A stretch of 64,000 nt of DNA from Deuterostichococcus epilithicus (taxonomy: Eukaryota > Chlorophyta > Trebouxiophyceae > Prasiolales > Stichococcaceae). The notes under the pieces are model-generated. The model worked only from the letters and a program-made list of their open reading frames with translations, was not told the DNA's origin and searched no databases. How positions within the stretch are numbered: position 1 is the stretch's first letter; each line of letters opens with the position of its first letter. The stretch covers positions 1,364,001-1,428,000 of the forward strand of contig JAVTLE010000016.1 of assembly GCA_033439295.1 (NCBI GenBank), read 5' to 3'. Below, in pieces: positions 1 through 12,800 of this stretch. The position numbers and the translations under genes are program-made.

Positions 1-479
1 GCTGCACCCGAGCGCCATTCCACAGCTGTGCACGCTGCGTGCGCCACTGCCACGATGAGAGACTTAGCGCCGCATCACGGGGTCTATGCTGTGGCCGAAG
101 CTGTCGTCAATCTCTGCTAGGCCCGCTCGCGCGTCTTTTGCAGCCTCTGTTGGTCTAATTCACGGCAGCAATTTGGTGCTTTCGGCGAGTTTGAGCCGTG
201 ACATTCGTGCGAATGTGTGACTGCCACGCGGTTCTGTGGACACAGTCCCCAGCACTGTCTTTGCAGCAGGTGTTGATCCAGGGAAGGGCATGTGTTATCT
301 TTCTAGCACCTATTTTTAGCACCCCACTGCGCACGGCTCGTCTACAAGTATTTGCAGAAATCCGACGAAAGGCAATTCTCATGACGCGTCTGGATATTCG
401 TCAGTGCTGCTGCATCTCGAGTTGACCCGCGATGTTGGCGCATGTGCTGACGATCTCAGCGACTTAAACCTGCTGGGGC
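1..479. other. No gene recognised (start of window)
   Basis: Short open frames occur on both strands, but none shows a recognisable motif or a coherent splice pattern. The stretch lies downstream of the stop codon at 480-482 of the minus-strand gene and is probably its 3' UTR and intergenic DNA. Confidence 0.4.
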
Positions 480-3400
480 TCAGTTGGCGCCGTCAAAATT
501 GGTCCTGTCACGGAACTGCCGTGCAGAGAATTCGTGCATGCGCAGCAGGCCCGGGGCATCACGAAGCAGAGGTTGGTACGCCTCCACCCCAGCGAGCAGC
601 TCCTCCTGGTCTGTTTCTACCTGCACCACGCAGGTAGCGTTCTCAGTGAAAACATGCACCCTGGCGGTGCGCCAGCGGCAGACCTGCCTGATCCTCTTGT
701 GGACTGGGCGATGTGTGGGCCAAAGCCGAGGAACAAGTGTTGGATGCAGGCAGAGAACGCTGCACAGCCCCCGGAGGGTGTGCAGCTTCACAATGGCCAG
801 CAGCGAGCAGCACACAGCAGTCCGCAAGCCGAGGTGGCCTCCTGACAGCAGGAGGGGCAGCGCACATGGGGCACGGGAGCGGAGCGCGGCGCGCGGCCGT
901 GCGGCGCATGCGGAACGGCGGTCCACGGCGGTGCCGGCTTGCCGGGCGGCCGCATGCCCGTCAGCGGGTAGTTCTGCAGCAGCAGCAGGTCCTTCGCGGC
1001 CAGCTGCTCCAGCACCCAGTTGTCCTGCGGCAGCGTGCAGGACTGCAGCTGGCCGACCCAGCAAGCAGGTTTGCCAACTCGGGTGTGGGCCTGACCTACG
1101 ATGCCCTTTGTGCGCGGTCTGGCGCTGTGTCGCTGTTTACTACTCCGGTGCTGCGATCAGACCGCAGCAGGCGAGTGTCCGTGAACAGGTATCATTGCTG
1201 GGCCAATCAGCGTGCAAAGGGTGTCAGCAGCAGGCGCTGGGCAGGTGCGGACGCACCAGGGTGGACAGGTAGTGGGAGGTGATGAACACAAATACGGCGT
1301 CGAAGTCGTGCTTCTTCTGCAGCCCCTCCACCACGAAGCGCCCCCGCTTGTAGAACTGCTTGATAGACTGCCGCAGCTTCTGCAGTCGCACAAGCGGGAG
1401 GCTGCAGGTCAGCAGCCGCGGGCCACTTGCGCAGGTTTGGCAAGGGGTAGGTCAGTGCGCAGAGTCTGCCGGCTCTGGGCTTTGAGCACTCCTGCACACA
1501 CATGCCTGCAGTGCAATTTGCCAGAACAAAATTGTGCGTGACTTGTTCGAGATGGCATCGAGTCGCATCGAGCCCGACAGTCAGTGGGAAGCGAGGGCAG
1601 AGAGCAGCATGTGCACGCACCCCCAGGGTACGGATGTCGTGGCCGGCCTGGGTGGTGATGTAGAACAGTACCGGCCGGCCGCTGATCGGCTTGCCCCGCC
1701 TGCCACCCGCCTGCAGCGAGAAGCATGGCAGGTGCTGACTTGGGAGAGGAGTCGCACGGCATGTGCAGCCCCTTTATGTCGCGTGCGGAGCAGGCTTCCA
1801 GGGTCGCCACCTTCAACATTGAATGAAGTATTTGAAAAACAGTGCAGGAAGGAGCAGCTGGGGCATTGCACGGCGCAAAGGCTGTGCGGACACCCTCAGC
1901 GAACGCTTGCTCCAGGCAGGCGTCCCCTGCGATCCATCACAGCCTGCGAAACGTCACAGGAACGCTCTACCTGCGGCACCCAACGGCGCGCGACGCGCAG
2001 TGTGGCCCGCGCTCGCCGCAGAGCAGGCTCCTTGTCCATGCCCTTGCACAGCGACACGAAGCCTGGGTCCAGCAGCGGCGCCTGCGGCAGATTTAAAAAG
2101 GCGATTCGACATCTGAGGACATGTTGAATCTCCCAGCTCGATTTTTGCACAGCGACACCAAGCCCGCATCCAGCGGCGGAGTGGCTGAGCATTGTCAAAC
2201 GTCACTCGAACGTCAGAGGCATATGGTAAGCATGTGGCCCCTCCAATTCCGAGCTTACACAGCAACACACAGCTTGCGTCAACAGCGGCGCCTGCAGCCC
2301 AGTCAACAGCCATTTGGCTACACCTCCTTCCTCCTACACCTCCTTCCACCAAGACGCTCAGCATAGCAGTATATATCCTACAGCCAGCAGCGGCGCCTGC
2401 ATGTGCCCCCTCGGCATTGCCCACCAGTGCCAAAGGCGCCAGTGCTGCCGGCACCTGCCAGCTCGCTGTCAGATGTGCGCACCGGTGTCATGCAGCATGA
2501 AAGTGCGCTCGCGACCTCGTCAGCGCAGCGCAGCGGCTGCAGCACCTTTCAAGTGTGTAGCACAAAAGCTATGCAGCAGCAGCAGCAGCATCACAGAGGC
2601 CGGCATGACCAAGCAGGCGGGTGCGTGCCTGCAGCAGCGGGGCGGCAGGGTCGAACGGGACCAGCGGGTTGATGGCGGCCATGCCGGGGCCGCGGCCCCA
2701 CTCGGGCGGCAGGCTCGGCGCGTTGCGCCCCGCGTCCGGGTTGAAGAAGAAGCCCTCGCGATGCCGCGTCGGCCGCAGCATCGGCTGCCAGTCGCGTGCC
2801 AGTCGCAGGCGCCGTACCTCCACCTGAAGGGGCATTGCCACAGGCTCAGTGACGAATGCGCGTCCGCCTTTGCGCTTTCACAGTGCAGACTTGCTCACTT
2901 GAGTGATGTTACACGCGACCTCGGCAGAGTAGCGTGTGCACCGAGGGCGGACCTTTCTGTTCAGCAGATGCGGCGGTCCCACAGCGCCCGGGTAAAGGCT
3001 GGCGATGGTGGCCTCGACCATCTCCGGCGCCTCGCCGCTGCCCGCCTCGCCGCCGCCAGCGCCCACCTGCAGCAGCGCGGCCGCCCGCATCCGCTCTGTG
3101 GCCGCAGCGACCTGGTCCAGGTGCGGCCCGGCGTGCAGATCCCCCCACCTGTTTGCGGCGAGGTGCGGCATCAGCAGTGTTGGAAGGCAGCGGCACGCGC
3201 GTCGGGACTGCAGGGGCTGCCAAGCGGCGGGCACACCCGTGCAACTGTGCAGCAACCATGCCTGTCGGAGCAAGGCACTCTCGGCCTGATGCGTGTCTGC
3301 AGACACTGCCTCCAGACCAACGACCTATGAGCTTCCGACCAGGCCTCCTGCAGCATTGCTGCTGCCGAATGCAAGGCACCGCATCAGAGCGTGTGGAGAG

Positions 3401-5147
3401 CGCGCACCTTTGCGGCATGAGCAGGTGCCAGCCGTCCAGCAGTCGTTCTGACTGGTCGGTCGCCCTCGCCTGCCGTTGTGCGGTGCTGGTGCCTTCGCTG
3501 TCTGTTTGAACGCCGCTGCCAGGGTCTGCCGGCAGCGGCGCCGGGGTGCCGGCGCTGGTGACACGCGGGGGGCACAGTCGCGCTGCCGCCTGGGACAGCA
3601 CGAAAGGCGCCAGCGGCGGCAGCGCCGCCACGGCCGGCGAAGATGCAGCAGGCGCCCGCTGCAGAAGATGCACGATGTCAGCCAGACTCCGTGATGTGTT
3701 GAGCTTGTCAATGCCCAGCATCGCGCATCATTCGTTCCTACGTTGCTGGCGCTGCATGCGAAGGAGCGCGTTGCAGGCATCAGAATCTATCGTGGAACAG
3801 CAGGTGGCCCTGCAGTTGCCAGACGTGCGACACTCCGCGCAGCTCCTCCCAAGCCCTCCGTCACTGCCAATTTTGTACAGGGCTCGTGACCAAGTTAGAA
3901 TGTCCGCTGAAGTCAGGCACCTGGTCAGGTGGCACCATCCCCGCACTCGAATTGGCAGACTTTGACGCGTGGGGCGCCGGCAGCGTCGACTGCATTGGCG
4001 GCAGGTCCGTCCCCGCCAGCCGCGCCACCAGGCGGCGCTCCAGCGCCTCACTGCCGCCCGCCGCCCTGATGAGCTCATCCACCACACCGTCGTGTTCCAG
4101 CGCTGCCCGCCACTGCGGCAAGCCGGGGCAGCGATTGGATCGGAATTCGCCCTCGACGAGCTTTCTGGTTTATGTGCTCGTCAGTGGGCCCACAGCCCCG
4201 CCCCCAAGCTCCGGTGGCGGCGCACCGCCAAGCTCGAGAAGCCCGAGAAAGAATCCCCACAGAGCTTCGAAAGGTCAGCAACAACGTGCACAGCAGAGCT
4301 GCTGGGCTCTGACAGCGTGTCACCTCGGCCTCGATTATGGCGGTCGTATCAGCGTGCACGGCGGCTTTCCAGCGCCACCTGTCAAATGCCGCCGGCGCCG
4401 AGCTGGCGTCAACGAGCATGTCCAGCATGCGCTGATCGCCGCCGGTCGCCTGCGTGCCGCAGCAGATTTTGAGGCTCGGTCCCTTCATATTCCACGTGAT
4501 GCTATCCGGCCATATCCATGATGCGGAGGCAGGTGCCGGTGCAGCGCAAGGTGTGCTGCCCATCCCGATGCCGCAATCTTTCGTGCACCACGTGATGAGC
4601 TGCAGACAGGGGTCGACTGACCGCCCACGCTTATGAGATGAGTAAGATTGACAGAACGAGAATCGCTGGGCTGCAGGAGCCTTGCCTGCAGGAGCCCCTG
4701 ATACTCGGGGGAGGCGAGCAGCGCCAACAGGCGCGGTTTTTCGGCATTGCTAAACCCCTTGTCCGGCCATAAAGCAGTCAGCAGCATTGCTTCCACCGAA
4801 GCCCGCCGCGTGTCGCGTGCCAACACCTCCTGCCCAATGCAGCCAGGAAATTTGTTTTGGCACCGCAGGTAATGTGCCGCCCCGGAGGCATTCGGGCCTG
4901 CATCTGTGGCGATACTGTTTCGATGTTCTTCGTAGTCCCTTCATCCCTTCCGCCGGTACTTCAGGACTGCATGACTGCAGTGATCAAGCAGCGATTCTCA
5001 TGGTCTCGTGGCAGCATTCTGCAAAGCTGACGGCTGCATCGGCCACACCTTGGTCTTTTTGGCGGCGCTTCCGAGTGGCCCGTCACAGTCCTCATCCGAT
5101 TCGCTTGACTCTGCATCGATAGCACTGCACGTCAGGATCTCCTGCAT
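480..5147 (-). CDS. Unrecognised 12-exon protein, about 704 aa
   Basis: I do not recognise the family. Exons that join in phase (5' to 3'): 5147-5049, 4829-4629, 4599-4324, 4112-3921, 3658-3408, 3148-2953, 2823-2629, 2081-1971, 1710-1621, 1379-1257, 1042-866, 683-480 (stop TGA). The N-terminus is acidic (DAESSESDEDCDG) followed by a basic AAKKTK stretch, which suggests a nuclear protein. Conserved-looking blocks include SWIWPDSITWNMKG, GRPVLFYITTQAGHDIRTLG (exon 9) and HDFDAVFVFITSHYLSTL (exon 10). The exon 7 donor appears to be GC (CAG|GCACGC at 2629/2628). Twelve exons keeping one frame argue for a real gene. Start choice: the ATG at 5147 opens an exon ending in a good donor, but a further upstream exon is possible. 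No membrane segment or signal peptide is evident. The function is unknown; the splice joins are inference. Confidence 0.6.
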
Positions 5148-8069
5148 CGCCTATCTTGCAATGTGCATTTGAATAGCGGGCAACTGCCCGTCCACGTTGG
5201 TCAGGAACGATTGTTCCAGTAAACCCTGCTGCTTGCTAGCTGCGCACCTGCAACACGGGTCCGGATCTGACGGTATTGCTGCGACCTCCCGGCGTCCTGT
5301 GCATGGCCATGCTGACTGCCAGCCACGCCTGTGCACATATCGATTGCATAGTCGCTGATGATATATGGTCATCCGGCCAACTTTGCAAAGTCACATCACC
5401 AAACTCAAATGGTATGCTTGACAAAACGATTACAGCGATGGCGGAGCCAATTGCTGGCGGCTGCCATGTCTGACAACGGCACATGAACGTAAGATTAAAT
5501 GTCGCGTGCCTGATTCCCATCGGTTAGTGCTCTGGCTGTGCGGCAAAGCAAAGTCAGCCAGGCTGTTGAGAGTCGAAAGCCTGCAATGAGTCCATCGCGC
5601 CGCCGTCACCTTCCCTGCTCTGTGTTACTGGGCTCGCATCATGCTGATCGGGGAAGCGGTTCTGAATATACATCAATTGATCTTTGAGGCAGTACATAAG
5701 CAGCCACCTGCGGACAGCTTGCACTTCTGCAGCAGCTCCGGAACCTCGCAGCAGATGCCATGCAGTGCTTCCTGCTAATCGCCACGCCCTGCTTTGCGCC
5801 GCTAGCAGGGCACACGTCGACAGCATGATTCACACAACGACAATCGTAAGTTTGAGTTATGACGTCTGTGCATGCTGGGAGCGCAGTTGGTACCTGCTGC
5901 ACACCGATACAGGGCGGGGGCCGCCCAGGAGCCCCCTGCCTTTCGCAGCATGCAGGAAGCGAGAAAGGCGGCGGAGCCTCGGCCAGCTTGATTGGAGACC
6001 TGGCTCTTCCCTTTCGACTTGTCCCGTTTCCGCAAGGATTAAGCTAGCGCCCCGAAGTGCACTTCCCATGTACCAATAAAGTGTGTCCAAAATAACCAGC
6101 ACGAGATACGGCCTTACACATTCAGCCGCTTCTGTTGAACAGCCTGAACCTGGCCTGAGCCGTCCCAGTGATGCGCAGACTACTTATAAACACATGTCTG
6201 CCAGAAGTCTTTCAGAAAACCCATTGCAGGCAAGTCAAATTTCCTCGAGACACTGGTTAACCCACCCTGCAGGTGCATGACCTTTGGTTTAAGCACCCTG
6301 GTGGGGTACAAGCCGCTGGCAGCGCGAGTGCTGAGACGCGCAGTGCAAAAACTTCTACTTGCTCTGCGCCCCGCCCAGCGCCTCATAAATCTACGGGGAG
6401 TAAAAGCGCTGATCTGGCACATCATCCGTTCGCATGGCATGAAGGGCACAGCAGAGCTAGCAATATGCAAGAGGTTGTGCGGCCTCAGTCACATCGACAG
6501 CCAATCTATGCAGTTCGACTCTGACAGCAAGTGCGATAGTGGGGCTTGGTGTGCCGACTGTGTCGCAGCAAGCAGTCCCGGCACTCACCTTCAGACCGAG
6601 GCCCAGACATGGCGCAACCGCGACAGAGGCGGCTGCGGCATCTGCAACAATTGCATGCAGCAGCTGTCACATCTGAGAGACACCAACCAAAGAAGACCCT
6701 CCGACTGTCGATGAACGCCGTAGTGCGGCCAGATGCGTAAGGAAGAGCAGGATCAGCCAAATTTGCTCTCATGTTACAATGACAAGGAGGCTTCACACAT
6801 GGCTTGACAGCTTCCTGAGAGACGCAGTCACAAGTATGATGAGGGACACACAAGTGGGCCCTACGTTAAGCTTGACCGCCAGTTGTGCGTTGAATGCTGC
6901 CTGCCCCCGAATATGCTGGCAGCCACCATCACCTCCAGGTGTGAAAGGTTTGCTGCAGCTCTGAGATAGCGCGCAGCTGCCGCTCCTCTGCCGCCTTCAC
7001 ATCTCCCACCTGCACGTGATGCCCAGCACCTGCGCTAGCGCAATCATTGCAATTTCATTGCCTCAAACCACGAATTTCCCGTGCCAACATCACAGGTTCG
7101 AGGACACAGGTGTCGATGGCGAGCCAAGACGCCAACTGCGCGGGTGTATGCAGTGAGGCAACAGCTGCGCGCCTGATGCGACTCAGGTACAGCTGGCTGA
7201 TGCGACTCATGCGTGCATGTGTGTAACCCTATGGCGGCAAGCCCGGCGGCAGCAAGCCGAAGCACTGTCCTCCCCACCATACTTCTTCCTATGCAGAGCT
7301 TCCTTCGTAATGCTGGAGGCCTGCAGCGATGCACACAAAAAGCCAGTGGCGGTCAGCGTTGTTGAAGGCAGGTGGCAGTAGGACCGAAGTGGCAAACAAA
7401 GCCGCAGCACTGCAATGTCAGGGGTAGATTGCAGGCAAGACTGGCCTGCCTCACCCTGAATGCGCCTCTGTCGGCTATCATGCAGGAAAGATACACGGAG
7501 AGGCGGGACGTTACAGAGCTGGGACGGCCGAGGCCCGGAGCAGCACGATGGACAATTCAAGAACATTGAACAACAGCTGCTCCAGGGCGTGGGAAGGCTC
7601 TCGACAACAGTGAACACCGAAAAGACAAAGCGAGAGTTCAATGCAACCGTGTCTATGGTCAAGGAAAGAAGGAAGGAACGAGACTGCGGTGGGCGGTATG
7701 AGGGGGATCCGCACCGGAGTTCCGGCCGTGCGATCTTGTTTGTAGTCCACCAAATTGAAGGGCTTTGGAAGACCAAGGTTAAATTAGGCCGTATCCTCGG
7801 GTCACTTTCATTGGCATTTTCCAGACGCGATTTGCGATTTGGGCTGCGGAGGTCCATTTGCACGCTACTGTATCGACCTCGCTGGAGCCGCAAGCGTCAG
7901 GGGGCATTGCATTCAAGTCGACTTTCGGTCGAGTGTCGTTTGCATGCTTGTGCACCACAAAGTGATTGACGTACTGCTGACAATCGAACGCAACCTCTTC
8001 AATGGCCCACCGTCGTGCGAGGCGCTGTAATGGCGCTTGTGAGCTGGCGCAACACGAGGCTGCTGGCAG
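5148..8069. other. Region without a confidently recognised gene
   Basis: No exon chain with conserved motifs could be built across these 2.9 kb. Open frames at 6277-6714 (+) and 7207-7893 (-) are long enough to notice but show no recognisable domain. The plus frame contains a CGICNNC cysteine pattern near 6637-6657. The region may hold UTRs, introns or exons of the fragmentary gene just downstream. Confidence 0.35.
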
Positions 8070-9775
8070 AGGGTACTGTATCCCATGGCTGGCTGATTTC
8101 CAGCGTGGCGGCGGTTGCAGATACAGGGCCGAATTTTTCTCCTCTTGCGAGCCCTGGTCGCCACGTGAGTCGTCTTGCTCAGAAAGCTCAGCTGGCCTGT
8201 GAACCAGCGCCGCGCACAGGGAGGACCCAGTCACCATAAACACACTTCCCATGGGTGCATGGCGCTGCAGCCTCAGCGCAGCCTGCATGCCCTGTCGACC
8301 ACTTGCACATTTATGGCCGACGACTTCGCTTACCGAACCTCACGACGGGATGTGATCGCCGTTGGCTGCGTATGCGCTGCCGCGATGCTGCCATCGAAAT
8401 ATTTGCTGTCCATACAGGCTGTTCAGGAGGGCGGCGGCCGCCTCAGGCTTGACGCCCAGCAGGTAGACGCATTCCTTGGTCCAAGCCTGCATTTTCCTCA
8501 GCTCCCAACGATAAAGGGGACGAACCGAACGTTCCTACGAGCACCGCGGAGCGCCTGGCAAAGACCACCATACTGTGCCTCTGCTAGAGAAAGCGCTGCT
8601 CCATGCACCCGCCTGTCCTCCAACGAGTACTTAAATTCATACAAGGCAATGCCGGGGGGCGCGGCGTTGCCAGGCTTCCGTGGTCAGTGTCGAGCTTGCC
8701 ACGGTTCCTCAGACTAGAGCAAGCTGCTCCTTTCAGTCTGGACACACGGTGGTGTCTCGATGGTGAGTGCCCCCCTTGAAGTGCGCCAGAAACACAGGCG
8801 CAACTGCAGTGCCAGTGCTCCTTACGCTCAAGCCAATTGCGAGTGCGGTTCTTCGCCTTGAAGCTTCATGACACATGAGTTGTCCGCCCTCCTCAAAGAA
8901 GCTCAGGCACCCACAGTAGGGCGCGTCCGCACCCAGAGGGCCAGAGCGGCAACGGGTAATGCAGGCACACTTTCGAGTTGAACGGAAAGGATCTGGTGTG
9001 CACATGTGCCGTAGTGAGGCTGCAGTGAGTTACAGCCAGATCGTGTAATGACAAGAGTTCGCATTCAGGCCGTCAGCAAGTGATGGGTTCAGGGCCAAGC
9101 TGAGTTGTACACACATTGACCAGGACGAAAGGAGCAACACGTGGTTTGGAACCAGCAACGTCTGTTCGTCCGCTGCCTGCCCTGCTTTCTGCTCCAGCTA
9201 AAAGGGGCTGCGCTGAGTGCGCCCTGCACCCTGGCATGGAATGGCTGGCCCTCAGTGGCTGCATGCCAGAGCAGGCCGGCAGAGTGTACGCCCTCCCCTG
9301 GCGCGGGGAGCAGCTCTACCTAAAGAAAGCACGTCAACCAAAACGAGAAGTCACAACCAATACAACGCGGGTGGACTGGGGGTGCGTGCGCGTCAGCTGC
9401 GGCGGCCCTTCGGCTGTCTGGGCGCCACTGTTTCACTGCCGGCCGCCTGCTGCAGCCCCCGGGGGCAGGCGCACGGTCATAGCTACAAATGCACAGCCGC
9501 CCTGCAGGCAGCGTGCAGTGCGGCACGGAAGTCTGGCTTCTGCGCCGACTCAAGTGATGCAAACGGCAGGTACAAATTCCACTCTGTCATCGGGGGACTG
9601 TCTGAGGTCAGGAGGCGTCGCGCCGCGCCGGCAGGCCTCGCATGCTGCTGCCCCGGCCGCCAACTCGTTTGTGCTGCCGTCGTTGCTGTCGTCGCTGCTG
9701 TCGCCGCCGCGGGTGGGCGGCGGCCGCTTGGGGCGCCCCCGCGGGCCGGGCCGCCGGGGCTGGGCTAGATAGTGG
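8070..9775 (-). CDS. Fragments of an unidentified minus-strand gene
   Basis: Two exons join well: 8501-8344, encoding MQAWTKECVYLLGVKPEA and AALLNSLYGQQIFRWQ, ending at a TC|GTGAGG donor in phase 2; and an exon starting at 8196 after a CACAG acceptor in the matching phase, rich in Asp/Glu/Ser (PAELSEQDDSRGDQGSQEEK), with its 3' end unresolved near 8070. Upstream, 9775-9600 on the same strand encodes an AT-hook-like PRGRPKR motif followed by a Ser/Asp-rich stretch and a CEAC motif. It could be an earlier exon of the same gene or part of another. The composition suggests a nuclear protein. No family is recognised, and the joins between 9600 and 8501 were not established. Confidence 0.35.
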
Positions 9776-9845
9776 GATGTGCCAAGCCACGGCGGCCCGC
9801 CGGCAGCGGCACCACTGTACAAGGAGGGCGGGGGGGCGCCAGCAC

Positions 9846-12800
9846 TCAGTGCTGCGCGTAACCGCCCTGGCCGCCGTTCTGCGCAGGTAGCAAAGAACCA
9901 GCGTGAGGCGGCGGCGATGTGGCAGCGTCCAATGTCACTCAAGACGGGCAGGCAGCGGGTTGCAGCTGCTCAAGCATTCCTGGAGTCGCAGACGCTGCTC
10001 CTCAGCCATAGCAGGACAGCCACAAGCGGTCGCAGGAGGTCGATCCAAGTGCACAACACAGACAGGTACCTGCTTGCGCAGCATGTTTTTGTAGGCAATG
10101 CGGCGCTTGTCCTCCTGCCGCTGCATCTGCAGGCGCCGCATCTGGCGCAGCTCCCGGCAGCGCAGCACGGGGCAGTCCACCACGTTGCATTGCTTGGCGT
10201 GCAGCTGCAGCAGCGTCCACATGCGCCTGCAAAGATAGAGCCAGCTCCTTTCGACGAGTGCTCTTCTCCAGACGAATGAAAACACATAGGCTGTGAAGGC
10301 TGCGTGTCGCAAGCCTGTATCGTAGCAGATCACACTGCACATGGCAGCTGAGCAGTGGTCAGGCAGCTTCAATGCTGGCAAGGCAGCAGTCCGAACCACA
10401 CAGGCAGCGGAAAGAAAGCCACACACCGGCACGGGCCGCAGCCGCCCATGACCTTGATGCGGCAGCTCTGCGCGTGTGCGAACATCTCCTTGATCTTGTG
10501 GCAGTTGCTGGAGACGCAGTGCGGGTCGCGGCAGCCGCTCGCGTGCTCCACCAGCTTCATGGTGCGCTGCAGCTGCGCCGCCCGGTCCCGCCGCTCGTCG
10601 TCGCTGATGCGCTGCCGCGTCTCGTCGATCTTCCGTGCGTTGGGCTGCGGATGGGTGGGAAAACACGGCGGGTCACCGAGGCTATCAGTAAAGGTTTCAC
10701 AGCCCTCAGCAGCGCTGCTCGTGTGACGTGTAACCTTTAAGTGCAGGCACAGCATGGATTCCAAGGCCAAGCCCAGCAGCAAGCTGCAGAGCAGGGGCAC
10801 AGCCAGGTGCCTGGGCCAGAAAACTACAACACTCGAAGGCAGGGGGGTGCCCAAAGCCTTGGGCCTCGCAATGGGAACCAAAAGGCATCAAGTACGGACG
10901 CTGGGAGGACCCGCGACTGTGGCATGGGACGTTTGGCAACATTACTGGGCATTGCAGCACCAGTGCAAGACTCACCACGAGGCGGTGCGGGTGCTGGATG
11001 CGTTGCGCGCAGGGGCCGCACAGGTCGAAGTCGGTGCACTTGGTGCACCGCCAGCCGCTGCCCGGCTCCACCTCCTGCCCGCAGCTGTTGCACGTGCACG
11101 CGAACGCCGGCGCCTGCGCAGCAAGGCATGGCCGAATCATCGAGAGCTTCACCAGGGTGCACAGGATGAGGCGGCTCACGCCAGGGCAGGACCCGGGACA
11201 CGAGGGCTCGGACACTGTGCAGCCAGGGGAGGCGGCAGCTCGCGAGGGGCCACAGACATCATGCAGCGAGGGAACGAGTGGGCACGTGCGGGGCCACCGC
11301 GGCATGACGCAGCCACTGGAAGTCGAAGAGAGCACCTGGGGGTTGTGCAGGTGGTACAGCACCATCATGCTGCTGTGCTTGGCACGCCGCATGGTGTCAA
11401 ACTGGTAGTGGTTGCCCTGGCACAGCGACAGGAACGCCTGCGGAAGGACACAGGGGCCGGTCAGGCTGGGCCGCACAGCGTCAAGGCGCTGGCATCAGAC
11501 ATCGCAGGCTCCATCCAGCCTGCGGATCTGCTGATCCTTGCGAGCTTGCCGAGTCGCACAGGTGCAGTCGCACAGGTGCTGTTCCAGGATCTGGCACCTG
11601 ACCTATGGCCTCAAATTCATCGGGGAAGCAGCGGGAGCAGCCAGTCCACCTGGCGGGTGTCAAAGAACTCGGACTCCACATCGGCGTTGCCGTCATCGTG
11701 CGTGCGCGGGATGGCCGCCACGTGCTCCTCGATCAGCTCGCTGATGGCCATGCCCGCCGGCAGCGCCTTCGGGTGGCTCGCACCGCCACCCGCCTGCCGC
11801 CATTCATAGGAGTAGGGCTTAATGCATGCATACTCCGTTGATACACACCTGGCCACGCCACATCATGACGGCTGGGCAATGCGATTTCAACATGTTGTGT
11901 TGACTACCAGCCCGGCCCTCTATCAACTGCTGCAGGGCCGGCAGGCCAAGCCAGGGTTGCAGCTGAGAGTCAGTCCAGCATCCCCAGTGTCACTGCAATG
12001 ACCGCAAGCTGCAGCGCGCACCGGCACAGCGGCAGCGTCCTTGGCGGCGCCGAAGCACTCGCCGCACAGCTGGAAGCGTGACATCTGCAGCACCGACTTG
12101 GAGGAGGCGCCCGGCGTCTCCAGGCTGATGCCCTCGAAGCTGCGCTCCTGCTTCACTGTGCGCGCCGGGGGCGACGGGTGGTAGTACCTGCTCGTGGCAG
12201 CGGGAAGCAGCATCGAATAGCAGCCTTGGTACAGGACGGTCTCGGACATCCAGCAACTGCTTTCCGTGACTGCTTTGCGGCACATCATGCAGATCTGCTT
12301 CGCGCCTCATCGTGCAGATCTGCCGGCTGACAGCACTACAGCTTGTAGTGGCAGTTGTGTGCCGCAGCGCCTGAGCAGGCGCGGGCGCAGACACGAGGAC
12401 ACAGGAACGACAGAGGCAAGAAATTGCGAGAGAGACGCACCGGGGCTCGTCGGAGAGATACTTGCGGCAGAAGGAGCAGGGCTCTCGGAAGTGCACCACC
12501 ATAAAGTCGTCCTTCATGCCCTGGATGACCTCGCCCAGCCGCCCCATCAGCGCCTCGTCCGTGGAGCCCGCCACCGCCGCGCGCTTGCCCTGTAGTGGAG
12601 TGAGAGGCTGCGCTTGAGCATGCGGGCGCCACAGCACACACATTTGTGCGCCAGTCCAGCGGATCAAAATCTGCTGCTGGAGTCCAGCACTCATACAGGG
12701 AGCACAGCGGCAACATCTGTTGCTGTGCATCGTCAAACGACAAGCAGTAATGACGAATGCCTGCAGGGAAGACAGACAGGGAGGGTGGGAGGAGGGCCCC

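Noticed and set aside
7207-7893. 228-codon minus-strand ORF
   Set aside because: Ser/Cys/Arg-rich without hydrophobic core pattern or motif, and no supporting splice neighbours.
9116-9772. 218-codon plus-strand ORF opposite the AT-hook-like segment
   Set aside because: Composition is typical of GC-rich antisense frames (Arg/Pro/Ala rich), there is no recognisable motif, and the minus strand has a more protein-like AT-hook and acidic stretch.
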